Source of the DNA: Tenodera sinensis
Taxonomy: Eukaryota; Arthropoda; Insecta; Mantodea; Mantidae
Reading direction: 5' to 3'
NCBI GenBank assembly: GCA_030765045.1
Contig: CM060963.1
Location: 74,399,617-74,463,616, forward strand
DNA length: 64,000 nucleotides
This document shows positions 1 through 11,483 of this stretch, piece after piece (position 1 is the stretch's first letter; every line of letters begins with the position of its first letter). The notes under the pieces are model-generated. The model was not told the DNA's origin. It did not search any database and worked only from the letters and a program-made list of their open reading frames with translations. The position numbers and the translations under genes were made by a program.

Positions 1-939
1 TATGAACATCAACAGCACATACGTTAAATGTTAATAATACCCACCAGACCAAGATGAGGTGAAAAATTTAGAATGGTCCGAAATACGTGCTGACCTTGAC
101 ATTTACGTCGCACGTTCTTGCGAGCTGCTGGTCTCTACTGACCTTGATGCCACGTCGAAACACTCGGCACCACACAATATTGGCATGGAAATATGTTAAA
201 TATCTGTATTTATGTGCAGAGTTCAGTGTTTACACATCTTTCTGTGCTTAAAGAACCTTCATTCTCCACTTATCCCTATCCGTGTATTAAATTTCTTCCA
301 ATCCTTTTGCTCTCATTCCAGTTCTATTTCCCGCATCCGTGAGTTTCTTCTTCCGCTTCCTCTTCCTCTTCTTCTTGTTCTTCCAGATGGACTCCATTCC
401 AAAATCTTTCTCAGTAATTTTTCTTCCTTTATTCTTCTAATACCTATGTCCGTACCCACTCAACTATTTATACATTACATAATGTAATATTGAGTTCTTA
501 TTATTAAATTTCTCTTATAACACTGTTTCTTATTTTTTATAATACTGAACACTTCGCCAACGTTAGAAAGTCCATTTCCATCGACATAAGTTTTGTATTA
601 TATATTTGCAATTTGTTCTTCCTACCTACGTATATGTCTGTTCCGTAGGATACTATTCCGCATTGATGTTATACTTTCACCTTTATTGATTCTGTTCTTA
701 ATATTATTTCCTGTGTATCTTCTTTATCTCCTTTTACCTCCAAATACTTAAGTTCTTCACTATTACAACCTTTCTGTTCTTCCAGAAACTAAATCTTTGG
801 TTTTTGTTCCATATTTCATATAAAACGTGTTTTCTAAATTAAATTACAAAGCAAATTAAGTGAAATTATTAAAGATACGATATTTAAATCAAAATCGTTA
901 GGGCAGTTTTTAGAAAATCAATATTTTAAACATTTTCGT
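1..939. other. AT-rich non-coding stretch
   Basis: I recognise no gene, RNA or transposon here. Base composition is AT-rich and there is a short pyrimidine-rich (CTT/CCT) run around 346-385. The small open frames have no recognisable motif. Confidence 0.6.
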
Positions 940-945
940 TTAAAA

Positions 946-1190
946 CGTAGTTTGTGTGGGAGTATTTACTAGTAAGTGCCCGTGTCGGATTTTTTTATTA
1001 TATTGAAATACTGGTTTATTACTTTTCGGGGTGTTAATTAAATTAATCACATGCATGCACGACATGTGCTTAACAGTATGCCAGAAAGTGTCAGGTTCAG
1101 GCATGTTCTTTATTTCACATGGAATATCACCTATTTCGAGTTTTCTCCATTGATCATCAATTTTCTGAACAGTGCCTTCTTCATTGAGAT
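946..1190 (-). pseudogene. Possible hAT-type transposase fragment
   Basis: On the minus strand an open stretch contains IDDQWRKLE followed by a FW pair (DTFWHTV). This spacing resembles the segment just upstream of the C-terminal dimerisation region in arthropod hAT-like proteins (W-R-K-L, then FW). The expected downstream block with an SNA/ER motif is not visible, so it is at best a short eroded piece. The coding-like character stops near 1190, exactly where the R2-like coding sequence on the other strand begins, which suggests one element inserted into or beside the other. The family call rests on a short motif and is weak. Confidence 0.3.
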
Positions 1191-1767
1191 TACCAGATCT
1201 GGATACACTGACAACAAGAGGATAAAGTCCACGGGTACAAGCCACTGCAGACATTGCAGTGAGATAGAAACTTTACCGCATGTACTCGGGAATTGTCCTC
1301 AGGGAGAGTTGCTGCGAATAAAGCGTCACAACACCATAAGAACTCTGCTTGCCAATGCTTTGCGAAGCACAGGATTAGAAGTCCACGAAGAAGTACACTG
1401 TGTGGCTGACTGTGGCAGTAACCGTCGAATTGATGTCATTGCTATCGACAGGAAGAAAGGGACAGCTGAGATCTTAGATCCCACAGTGAGGTTTGAGACA
1501 TCCTTAGAACAGCCAGCAGAAGTGGATCGTGAAAAGAAGAAAATATATGAGCCAACAATTCCATTCTTCAGTGCCTCATATAATATCAGCAACATCGTGG
1601 TCACAGGCCTATTCTTCGGAGCAAGGGGCACAATACCAAAATCATTTGTGCAATGGAGACAACAATATAAGCTCCCTAAACAGCTACAGGACGACATTGT
1701 CCTAACGACTATAAAATACTCTGTGGCAATATGCCGAAATCATTTGTATGGAAACCACAACATTTAA
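1189..1767 (+). pseudogene. R2-like non-LTR retrotransposon C-terminus (CCHC plus restriction-like endonuclease)
   Basis: About 190 uninterrupted codons end at a TAA at 1767. Numbering from the ATG at 1051, a zinc-knuckle CRHC (66-69), H77, C82 has the C-x2-C-x7-H-x4-C spacing of R2-clade proteins. It is followed by the RHN motif (92-94) and a restriction-like endonuclease core with D128 and D143 and the block ILDPTVRFE. Further conserved-looking blocks are GARGTIPK and RNHLY near the end. In R2-group elements this region nicks the target for target-primed reverse transcription. The reverse transcriptase domain is absent, so this is a 5'-truncated copy, typical of LINE insertion. The first ~46 codons after the ATG do not look like the family; similarity begins near 1189. 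The frame is intact to the natural stop, so the copy may be fairly young. The exact clade (R2, R4/Dong-like or NeSL-like) is not resolved. Confidence 0.8.
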
Positions 1768-1865
1768 ATTTGAAAGTACTAAGATATAAAATAATCATTT
1801 AACTGTGTCATATACTAACAAAAACTTTGTATTTTTGTTGTTGTTGTTTTTTATTAACCTTTTTA
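1768..1865 (+). other. Probable 3' UTR/tail of the R2-like element
   Basis: AT-rich sequence directly after the stop codon, ending in a short (TTG)n and T-rich run near 1835-1855. The 3' boundary and any target duplication were not found, so the extent is inferred. Confidence 0.35.
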
Positions 1866-2359
1866 TGTATTCATTTCAAACACATGGAAGCTATTCTGTG
1901 TCACATGGCAAACCTTTATATAAGGTCAGATTTGATAATAAATAATAAATAGGATATGATATGGTTGCCATAGAGGAGTGGAGATAGGCCATGAGGGCAA
2001 AAGTGATGTCGCTTGTGACAAACCAGTGAAAATGATATTTCGCCAGTATCGAAATTATCGTACAGCCCATAATTATCGTACGGGCCGGCAACCCTGGGAC
2101 TATCTGAGACAATATAGACGTAGCTTTTTATTTGTTCACATTGTCTAATACAATATGGAAAAGCAATTTTCATTTATTATTGCTTTTTACGGTTTTTTTC
2201 GAGTATTGCAAAAACTAATTGGTTATCCACGAATCGTACTTACCATAGAATACCCTGAAAAACTCGCCTCCGGGGCCCTGGTATTCCCAAAATACATTCT
2301 CGATCTAATAAGTATCACTTACAGTATACTACTGTTCATCAGCTCGTGGTTCCAAAGTC

Positions 2360-2525
2360 TATGGTATTATAATATTACCCTTGTATCTACAAGGACATAA
2401 GCAATAAGATAACATGTACAAATGTTTATCTTAACACGAAGAAGATAAAGGAATAAGAGTTTGTAAGAATAGCTAGTGCAAAAGTAGAGAAAGTTGTGAG
2501 AGTGCAACACATCAGATTTTTACTT
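2360..2525 (+). repeat. Dispersed repeat family A, 3' part
   Basis: Matches the end of the near-complete copy at 18365-19345: the tract around ctacaaggacataagcaa, the segment with GAATAAGAGTTTGTAAGAAT, then GTAGAGAAAGT and CAACACATCAGATTTTT. The next copy begins at once, so two units sit head-to-tail. Confidence 0.8.
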
Positions 2526-3064
2526 TCTCTACTGGTAAGTAGAAGGAAATATTGTATTCCACCCAAAAATTCGATGTCGATGACAAATGAAATGTATATA
2601 TTGAATTTTCTGGCTATAGCCCCTATGCTCGTACTTACTCTGGGCGACTTTTGCATAACTGGTAAACCGTTAGAGATAGACAAAATCTTACTATACAAAA
2701 ATGTAGATCTTGCTAACATACACAATTTATGTCCAAATAAATTTTCTTGTAGAGTGAACCATCTCGGAGATATTCCTTGTTATCTGTGTGAGTTTCGGAA
2801 AACTTAAAACTTAAGTGAAATGGAACATCTTTGTTCATTTTTTTATATGTTAAGTGTGCAAAGAGAACGGAATTTCAAAGCTTTAAAACGTTTGACTATC
2901 GCTCAAGACCTACTGCACTCTAATATTCCCCTTGCACCTTCAAGGAAATAAGCAATAAAATTTGTACAAATGTTTATCTTAACACGAAGAAGATAAAGGA
3001 ATAAGAGTTTATAAGAATAGTTAGTACAAGTGTAGAGAATGTCATGTGAGTGTAACACAGGATT
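2517..3064 (+). repeat. Dispersed repeat family A, internally deleted copy
   Basis: Starts with TTTTTACTTTCTCTACT and ends with AGAGAATGTC and a degenerate CAACACATC-like terminus. Compared with the 18.4-kb copy, the middle (simple repeat and ACCGACTTTT-side sequence) is missing: the GATGTCGA block is joined to the block that precedes TTGAATTTTCTGGC. Short open frames here are incidental. Confidence 0.8.
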
Positions 3065-3127
3065 TTTTATCATTATTTCCGGCTTAAAACAAGCGACTCG
3101 TTCCATTTTAGAACTGGAATTAAGAGA

Positions 3128-3190
3128 AATTAGCAGCGAGTAAACATAGTGCGAACAACTTTGGAAATAAGTTGGCAACGTGAACAGCAG
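3128..3190 (+). repeat. Short dispersed repeat B (copy 1)
   Basis: A ~60-bp stretch beginning GCAGCGAGTAAACATAGTGC and continuing through AAGTTGGCAACGTGA. It recurs at 56143-56200 with a few substitutions. The parent element is unknown. Confidence 0.6.
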
Positions 3191-3199
3191 AACAAGTTT

Positions 3200-4900
3200 T
3201 GCGCGGAAGTACACAGCTGGTATACTGTTCCATATTTCGTTATACTTATTTTACATTTTGCATTTTTGCTGATCTTTATCTACTGCAAACAAACTTACAG
3301 AAGCACATAGATTAGGTTATGTGTCCTTATGAAGACACCCACAAACAGAAGGTAGTGTCTATGCAGATAGTGCACTTGTCAAGTCTTTGAACTACTTTTG
3401 CTAACCTTTGCTTTTGTATCTCAAACGACAATCTATCTTTTTAATACTAAGCTCCTAGTGCAACAGCCCATGAAGGGCCCAGGCTTGGCGCCCAGCCACT
3501 GCGTCCCCCACCTCTGCCCGCTATTGGCGTCATTTGTAGAGTGCAGTAATGGTGGGTGGGACGTGGTCAGCACCCATAGTCTCCCCCAGCCAGTTATACG
3601 GCCTTCTCGACCTGGTGCTTTTAATACTGTGCTATAGAATTCAAACGTGGTAAGTAAGCAAGTTCGGAAGTTTGCTTTGAAAATGCCAATAATATTATCA
3701 GAAGAAGATTGAGATTTTTGAACAGAAACTATAAATACTGGTACGATACACTATAACTTATGCAAAAGAATGCTACAGTAACTTTTAGATTTCTGATGTC
3801 CGAACTTTCTTTCCTAATGTTCGTGAATAATAGAACCTAAGATGAAGGCCATGGAGTGTGCAATGGCTGAAAGTTCAATGTTTCTAAATCTCACAAGGCT
3901 GATCACCCGTGAAGCCTTGATTAATGATGATATTTTGTCGTAATGAACTGATAATATTTCGTACATAAATATATTTTTGTAAGAGGCAAGTTTCCTTCGT
4001 GGCTGCAAAAAGCTCTGAATATAAGAACGCAGGGGCCTTCAGGGAAATCAGAGTTAGTTTTTGTGATTGGTATTCCTAGACTTGCTTGGAAATACTGTGA
4101 ATACACAATATATGGAGGAAAATTCCTTGGAGTATACGGTCAGAAAAGGAACGTTACATATAGCTTAACTCTTTTCTTCCACCAGTTTGGACATTGCAAG
4201 GAGCAATGGGAGTAACGAAGGGAAGAAATGACATAAAAAGGGAAGAAAAAGGAGCAGAAGTTAGGTGATGGACTGGAAGGGACAAGTACAAAAAGGTAAG
4301 AGCAAAGTGTAAAATCGTACTCGGTGAAGCTCTGTCTGCCAAACTTTGTCCTTATTTCTTAAAAGCAAATTAAGTTATATTTGTGGACGTTCTTTAAAAC
4401 CTATGGTTGTCAGTGTCCCGTTCTATATTGAACGCCAAAGACCTCTTGATTTTGCCAAGAAGCCTGTTTATCTCGCTGGAAGTACTTTCCGGTTATGTGA
4501 CTCTACGTCACGGGACCACCGAGGTTTATACTTCTCTTCCGAAGGAAGTATTGCTAAGGTATTTGCGCCCCCCCCCCTCCCTAAAAAATACAAAAAAAAA
4601 AAAAAAATAAATAAATAAAAAAAATAATAAGATTTTGAATTCGCGACTTCAGGAACCACAGGCTTGCCCCTTGGTTCCTAGGTTCCACCCTAGAAGCATT
4701 CCGTTTGATGTACACTCGGTTCCATTTATGCCGTCACCGCATCTTTGGGAGGCATTCCACTGGGGTTTAAAAATGAAGTATGTACGAGCTTTATGTACTT
4801 GTTTACCTTCTCTTGTATGCAGTGTTGTTGTGTTTAATTTGCACAGTTCTGAATTATTCACACATACAACTTAGAGCAACGTCTTCAGAATGGCTATCTG
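3200..4900. other. Unassigned stretch with a GC-richer island and A-rich tract
   Basis: No gene recognised. 3460-3640 is clearly more GC-rich than its surroundings (for example GAAGGGCCCAGGCTTGGCGC) and could be a piece of an unrecognised retroposon. 4567-4630 is a C-run followed by an A-rich/(AAAT)n tract, as seen at retroposon tails. Neither has a supporting target duplication. Confidence 0.4.
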
Positions 4901-4921
4901 GCTTTCCTCACACCCACACTG

Positions 4922-5733
4922 ACGCACCCGCTCACTATTTTACTCACTGACTCACTCGCTCACTCAATAATTCACTCACTGACTCACTCGCTCACTCAAT
5001 AATTTACTCACTGACTCACTCGCTCACTCAATAATTCACTCACTGTCTCACTCGCTCACTCAATAATTTACTCACTGACTCACTCGCTCACTCAATAATT
5101 CACTCACTGACTCACTCGCTCACTCAATAATTTACTCACTGACTCACTCGCTCACTCACTAATTCACTCACTGGCTCACTCACTGATTAACTCACTGACT
5201 CACTTGCTAATTCCCTCACTGACTCACTCATCAACAATTCACTCACTGACTCACTCACTAAATCACTCACTGACTCATTCACTCACTAATTCACTCACTG
5301 ACTCCTTCACTCACTAATTCACTCACTGATTCACTCACTGACTCATTCACTCATTAATTAACTCATTGACTCACTGACTCACTCACCAATGCACTCTCTG
5401 ACTAACTCTGTCACTCACTCGCTAATTCACTCACTCACTAAGGCACTGACTCGCCCACTCACTAATTCACGCACTCGCTCACTTACTAATTTCTTCCTTT
5501 CTCACTCGCTCACTCACTAACTCACTCATTGACTCATTGACTAATTCACTCACCCACTCGCTAATCCACTCACTCACTAATGCATTCACTCGTCCACTCA
5601 CTAATTCACTCACTCGCTCACTCACTAATTCATTCAGTTACTCACTCGCTCAATCACTCGCTAATTCATTCACTGACTGCCTCGCTGACTTACTCAGTCA
5701 CTAATTCACTCACTGACTCACTCACACAATATT
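4922..5733. repeat. ACTC-type tetranucleotide satellite with 32/64-bp higher-order unit
   Basis: About 0.8 kb built from CACT/ACTC tetramers with GACT, CGCT and AATT variants. In the first part (about 4935-5150) a 32-bp unit (ACTCACTGAC...CAATAATT) repeats, with alternate units ending AATTC or AATTT, giving a 64-bp period. Downstream units degrade. Open frames across it read as HSLTHSL-type peptides and are artefacts. Confidence 0.9.
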
Positions 5734-5896
5734 GGCATACATTGCGTCAGCTAAGAGACTTGGTACTGAAAGTTGTGACTTTTTTAATTTTAAAGCTATT
5801 TACTTGAAACTTGTGGCCCTTAATATAAGTAAATAAAGAAGTGACTGTACAAAAGCTCAAAGCTCTAACTCAAATGCATTCTCCATAACGGCCTCC

Positions 5897-5961
5897 GCCA
5901 CCACCACTACCACCACCACTACCACCACCATCACCACCACCACCACTACCATCATCATCCT
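5897..5961. repeat. (CCA/CCT/CAT)n trinucleotide repeat
   Basis: Imperfect CCACCACTACCACC-type trinucleotide array of about 65 bp. Confidence 0.9.
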
Positions 5962-7000
5962 TTCAGGTAGACAAGTAGTAATAGTTTTTGCAGAGTAGAA
6001 GTAGGTAACATAAGCTGAAGAACCAGCCTCTTCTCCCGATGTAAAGGTGAAAATCTTGAATTCCGGTTGAGAAGAGGAATAGATACCAGTTTTTGTTTAG
6101 TGGATGTAGTAGTAGGATCAGCAGTTTATCTTAAATAATTAGTAGTAGAAATTGTAATTGCAAATATTAAATTATTTTTTAAAAATAATTTGTAAAAGAT
6201 AAATTGCTGAACTATTTTAGATATTTGTGTATGTGTAAAGTTACTGGTTTCCAGTAACTAGTAGGTTTAGTTAGTAGATGTAGAAATAGGTTAGGATTTT
6301 AAATCTGCACATTTTTGTATAAATTATTTGTAGAATGTTTTTATTAATAAAGTGGAAAAGGAATAGAATCGGTGGATACTCTGTCCTGGCATAGATTCTA
6401 GAAGTCAGGATAAAAGTTATGCAGATTTTATTTTTTTTTATTTTTTTTTTTATTTTTTTTTTAATTTTTAATTTTTTTTTATTTTTTTATTTATTTTATT
6501 TTTTTATCCTTTCAGGTATTTTTTGGTCTTGCGGCACGTTACGATGTTGGTGCACAATTTTATGTCCATCTCTATCTTGAAGGCAAAGAAGTCCATAATA
6601 TGTATGTACATATACTATATATTATTAGATTACTAATATAATACATAATAAACTTTATTAATTAGCGAAAAATGCATGTTTTAAAAAAACTGCGTTTTGA
6701 ATTTCCATTTTCCATATACCTTTCTGATTATTAAAATGAAAATAAATGGAACTGTTTGATTGACGTTGAGGCTATTACTTTAAAGAAAGAAATTTTTTGT
6801 TTTGCTGTGGGTGTTAACATTAGTTTTTCCAATATAAATAACTCTTTGTGAGCCGATGAATAAAGTATTCATAAAATGTACATTGAATTCTTCGATAGCA
6901 CACACTTGAGATGATGTATGCAAATTTACATACAAATGCTTGGTTGAAGAATAAAAGCAAAACGCTACTATGTGTACGCGCCCGCTGAGAAGGTTGGTAA
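5962..7000. other. AT-rich stretch with T-rich low-complexity tract
   Basis: No gene recognised. 6428-6508 is a T-dominated run broken by single A residues. The rest is AT-rich with no motif I can name. Confidence 0.5.
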
Positions 7001-7330
7001 AATGCTAACTGAAGCTGTCGGCGGCGGATAGATGGGGCAGAGGCCTGCGAATTGGAACTATCCCGTCAGATAACAACCTTCAGCCTCCGCTGATGAGACG
7101 AGTTTTCCCCTATCTTCGGTGGAAGGGAGCTTATGAGCCACTCTCCAGTGCCTTGGGAGGGTCACTTTGGAGCGACATCGGTGGGTGGTGAAGTCTTGGA
7201 AAGAATAAAGAACTCTGCACACCTCTGTCATCTGCGCCAGCCTGTTCTGCAGTTTATGCGTTCCCTGCGGTTCCTTCATCTCATCCGTTATATGCACAAA
7301 GGTCCATTAGGTTGGAGGTGCTGGGAGTCC
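7001..7330. other. GC-richer unassigned segment next to the CCTAN array
   Basis: Moderately GC-rich sequence ending in GGAGTCCCCTAGATGTCC, which runs directly into the pentanucleotide array. It could be the body of a retroposon whose tail expanded, but no protein or tRNA motif supports this. Confidence 0.3.
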
Positions 7331-7535
7331 CCTAGATGTCCTATCTTATCCTATCTTACCCTATCGTATCTTATCCTACCCTAGCCTACCCTAGCCAACC
7401 CTAGCCTACCCTAGCCAACCCTAGCCTACCCTAGCCTACCCTAGCCTACCCTAGCCTAGCCTACCCTAGCCTAGCCTACCCTAGCCTAGCCTACCCGATA
7501 TTATCCTAACCTATCTTATCCTATCCTGTCCTATA
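7331..7535. repeat. (CCTAN)n pentanucleotide array, telomere-like
   Basis: About 200 bp with a 5-bp period. Outer parts are CCTAT/CTTAT-like; the core alternates CCTAG, CCTAC and CCAAC. The canonical insect telomere strand is (CCTAA)n/(TTAGG)n, so this is a degenerate relative or simply a similar satellite. Confidence 0.85.
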
Positions 7536-8620
7536 GTGTGCTTGCAAACCCTTGCGTTACGTAGCACGTTGCATGACTGTGAATGCTTCCATTAAATAAT
7601 ATAACTGCAAATTTTACGCTTATGAAACGCCAGCGCTTCTTTCTATTCTAAATGGAAATGTTAATAATAGCAGGATTTCGGCACCGTGGCCAAGGCTAGG
7701 TTTATTGCGTCTACTAAACATTTAACAGGAAGGGATGGTGGTGTTGACGATGGCAGTGATGGCGGCGGTGTGAATTATAACTGGGCTGTTTTACCTTTAC
7801 AGAACATCTACCGTCACGCACCACCGTCCAATTGTCGTACTCATCTTAGTAGTCGCCACCCACTCAACAATGTACCACACACTCTCTCTATAAAAATTTG
7901 ACCTCAATGTGTAACACTATCATACCTTAATTTCCTTATTCAAGTAATTATAGGCCACACAGGGCTTTAGAAAGGACTGGAATGTTATACAAAGCATGTG
8001 CTGCATTCATCGTATTAGAGAGCAACAAGAACGTATGCTGCTTTGTATTAATATCGATTTCCATTGATAATTTCCAATAATGAAATCACATCGATGTCCA
8101 TTATTGTCGTCACAGGAGTAGGTTGAATTGAAAACCTGGAAAAATTCAGAAAGAGACAACTGAAAGTAATTAAAAGTGACACACACATTCTCATTTCACT
8201 TAGTCAATAAACTCTCATTTCTCTGGGTGCACACACAAGTTTCAAATCGATGTAAATTAATCAAAGTCCCAAAGCACAGAGACTGAGTAAAAGAAACCCT
8301 GTCATTAAAGAACCTGTCGTTATTTCGCATCATAAAAAGCCATGGTAATTTTGAAATCTCGGAAGGCTAGGTATTACAGCAGTGAACGATACGTATGCTA
8401 CCCGTTCGTTTCAAAGGTACATAATGGGGCTCGCTCGTTTCTTCGAAAACAGCAACGAATATACCAGGCTATGGTTGACCTTCAACTTCACATGTGTTCT
8501 ATAGAAAATGGGCATTTACTACCATTACTATCCGCTCGTTCATCATACTTCTGTCATAGCCCCTAAGCTGAAGATTCATTAAAATAGGTTCCAAAACAAA
8601 TAGTATACAAGTATATAATA
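7536..8620. other. Unassigned AT-rich stretch
   Basis: No gene, RNA or named repeat recognised on either strand. Confidence 0.45.
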
Positions 8621-8622
8621 TA

Positions 8623-9470
8623 GGGTGTCCCAAAAAAACACAGACAACGCTTAGTATGTGAAGTTGGAGGCAAACTGATTGGTTTTAAAACATGAAGCTC
8701 AGTCTGGAAATGCATGGTTTGAACGCTGTAGCGCATCGAAGTGTGAGATGGGTATACATTTCCCAACATCGAGCTTGTCTACATTACAAACGGACTTCGA
8801 ACTGTGTACCTCCTGCATCATTGTAGATGGTGAGCCTCATGCACATGACCCAATACGTGCGGTTACTTTTGAAGTTTTTCAATCGTTGTGTGGATTCGTA
8901 CAAAAGTCGTCCGCTGACGTTAGAGGAGTGCCATACACCATACAACTCCACAGAAAGTAGTCGAGAGGTGTCAGATCTGGCGATCGTACTGGCCATGCAA
9001 CTGGTCCACCTCTACCAATCGACTGATTTGGATATTCGACGTTGAGGTGATTCCGCAAATTTACATCAGTGTTCTGGAGCTCAAGTCGGCCATTTCCGCA
9101 TTTGTGCACTGGTACGTATCGCATTGCTGTTCAAGAAGGGGAAAGATAGGACATTACTGTATTGGAAACTACACAAGTATCGCAGTAGGATGCGCATCAA
9201 GGAATCTATGGAGGAATTTAACGCAAGCGCAGGAATGTTATTATGCTCAAGGCGTTCATCCCAGTACACAGATGACTAAAGGTTTGCATACCTTCCATAT
9301 TAAGATAGCAAAACGAATGTTAACGAATTGTTACAACCGCTAGTTCTCACACTTCGATGCTCCCCAGCGTCCAAACCGTGCATTTTCAGACAGGGGTACC
9401 TATTTGAAAACCGATCAGTTTGCCATCCCGCACAGCATACTAAGCGTTGTTGGTGTTATTTTGGGACAAC
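8623..9470 (-). mobile_element. Tc1/mariner-type DNA transposon with ~130-bp terminal inverted repeats
   Basis: 8623-8752 and 9341-9470 are reverse complements over about 130 bp with scattered mismatches. The outer ends read GGGTGTCCCAAAA and GTTGTCCCAAAA, and both contain AACGCTTAGTATG and GCAAACTGAT. A TA dinucleotide flanks each end (8621-8622, 9471-9472), the target duplication of the Tc1/mariner superfamily. Only about 850 bp remain, too short for a full transposase, so the copy is internally deleted and non-autonomous. A shorter derivative of the same family, in the opposite orientation, lies at 63345-63815. Confidence 0.88.
8784..9124 (-). pseudogene. Mariner-like transposase C-terminal fragment
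   Basis: Minus-strand codons include IGRGGPVAWP, then RSPDLTPLDYFLW, the block carrying the third catalytic aspartate of DDD-type mariner transposases. The reading continues in another frame toward the left inverted repeat (YGTPLTSADDFC), so there is at least one frameshift near 8980. The first two catalytic aspartates and the N-terminal DNA-binding domain are gone. It lies inside the element at 8623-9470 and cannot be active. Confidence 0.8.
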
Positions 9471-9578
9471 TAATATGCATATACGCACAATCAAATTCAG
9501 AATTTCTGTGACAGCAGAAAAACTCGAGAGTAATGTTTACAAATACTATATATTTAGATAAACATTTAAATTACCTAC

Positions 9579-9797
<219 letters not shown>

Positions 9798-9837
9798 GAT
9801 AACTATAGTAATAATCATGATAACGATGATTTAAATA

Positions 9838-9960
9838 ACCGAGCGGGATGTCTCAGGTGGTAGCGTTGGGAGGTCCCGGATTCAAATCTCGTTGGCGACC
9901 ATTCCTACTGGGGATTTTTCGTGGTTTCCACCGGACCCAAAGTTCCACCTTAAATCTAAG
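9838..9960 (+). mobile_element. tRNA-derived SINE fragment (family S3)
   Basis: A tRNA-like head with an A-box-like segment (TGTCTCAGGTGGTAGCG) and a B-box-like segment (GGATTCAAATCTC), followed by the S3 body (GGGGATTTTTCGTGGTTTCC). A related piece lies at 54788-54905. No target duplication was found. Confidence 0.7.
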
Positions 9961-10406
9961 ACAATAGTCTAAATGAAGAGTAGATACTGATAGTTGAAGT
10001 CATTTATTTTGCTTCACTTTGGTGTGACCTTGAAGCAGGTTTAGCAAATCGTACATGCAACGATTTTTACGCCGAATTACATAGCATTTTGTCGGTCATA
10101 CGTTGATAATACAGTAGGCTTTGAGCGATAGTCAAATCGTTTAAAGCTTTAAGATCCCGTTCCATTTGCACGCTTAACATGTAAAAAAATGAACAACGAT
10201 GTTCCATTTCACGAAAGTTTTAAGTTTTCCGAAACTGACATAAATAACAAGGAATATCTCTGAAATAGTTTACTCTACAAAAACAATTATTGAGACATAA
10301 ATTGTGTTTTAGCAAGATCTACGTTTCTGTATAGCAAGATTTAGTCTATCTCTTACGGTTTACGAGTTATTCAAAGGTCATTCAGAGTAAATTGGACTAT
10401 ATAGGC

Positions 10407-10590
10407 CAGGCATGTCAAACGTCACTCCGAGGGTGTGAAGAGAGGGGTCTACCCCTCCTTAACTGCAGTAACACGCACTAGTAGAACCGGTTTTCGCTTT
10501 GTTTTTCCCGTTTTCCGATTTGATCATCACGGAGGGAGGGAAAATAGGGGAAAATTTTTCACGCCTGGTGAGTGCTGTTTGACACCCCTG
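10407..10590. mobile_element. hAT-type MITE, 184 bp, with 8-bp target duplication
   Basis: Ends are CAGGCATGTCAAAC and, on the other strand, CAGGGGTGTCAAAC (12 of 14 identical), the terminal pattern of hAT elements. The 8-bp direct repeat ATATAGGC lies immediately outside both ends (10399-10406 and 10591-10598), as hAT transposition leaves. No coding capacity. It splits family A inside the block TATAGGC...CAGCAAATTC, so the uninterrupted site is known from other copies. Confidence 0.93.
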
Positions 10591-10624
10591 ATATAGGCTA
10601 TACCCAGCAAATTCAAAATATACA

Positions 10625-11350
10625 CACCATGATTTATAGTCTACCAGACACTCTCACCATTTTCTCTAGTGAACTGTTTGCTACACGTTTCGCCATGGAT
10701 TATATATCAAAGAATAGAGACTTCAAATCATTCATTATATACACATATTCCCTTAGTGCATTAATGGCTATACAACAACGATCTCCTTGCCACATCTTGG
10801 TAAGGGAGATACGTGAATTATACAGTGAGCTTATTTCATCAGGTAAACAACTAATTTTGGCATGGATACCATCTCACTGTAACATAGCAGGAAATGATCC
10901 TGCTGACACTGCCGCAAAAGAAGCTATCGACCATCCTCCAAGCTTACCAGATCTTAAGCTACCACATGAAGACTATTTACGGTATCTTAAAAGAACTATC
11001 CTATACTGATGGAAGACAGATTGTACAACTACATCCAACAGCAAACTGCATGATATCTGTCCAATACCCAACCTGTCCACAACAATTAGAACACTAACCC
11101 GGCGAGACCCGATTATGCATTGGCCAAACTGCGCTTACTCATTCCTACATTCTGTCCCGTGAACTTCCTCCTAAATGTACTCTGTGTGATTCTACTCTTA
11201 CCGTTCAGAATCTGCTCACTGTTTGCCCAAGATACACTCACCAGCGACTTCAGTATGGAGTTCCTGAGAACCTTCAGCTAGCTTTGGGTGATCAACAGTA
11301 TCACAAGAAAATCATCAAGTTCATCAAAGCATGCAAAGTTAATGTTTAAA
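10625..11350 (+). pseudogene. RNase H domain and C-terminal zinc knuckle of a non-LTR retrotransposon (I/R1-type), degenerate
   Basis: The first frame carries an RNase H fold: SSELFATRFAMDYI with catalytic Glu, YTYSLSAL where the catalytic Asp of the usual YTDS is replaced by Tyr, and WIPSHCNIAGNDPADTAAKEA with the His and last Asp. After about 11000 the frame is lost. It resumes about 11115-11350 as LCIGQTALTHSYILSRE, then CTLCDSTLTVQNLLTVCPRY, a C-x2-C knuckle in which the usual His is Asn, ending at TAA 11350. RNase H removes RNA from the cDNA hybrid in LINEs that have it. The reverse transcriptase is missing (5' truncation). It sits inside family A. Clade assignment is by domain type only. 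Confidence 0.85.
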
Positions 11351-11483
11351 TTCAATGTAAATTTCATGATTTGTTTCCTTCTTTTTTTTTCCTCAATGTT
11401 TAGCCGCGATATGACATTTATGTTGAAGCGAATTCAAATAATAAATAAATTAATATATAAATATATATATATATATCTATATA

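Noticed and set aside
4922..5733. CRISPR array
   Set aside because: Repeats are contiguous tetramers with no spacers, and the window is eukaryotic.
5580..5807. HSLIHSLTHSL repeat peptide
   Set aside because: Translation of the ACTC tetranucleotide satellite.
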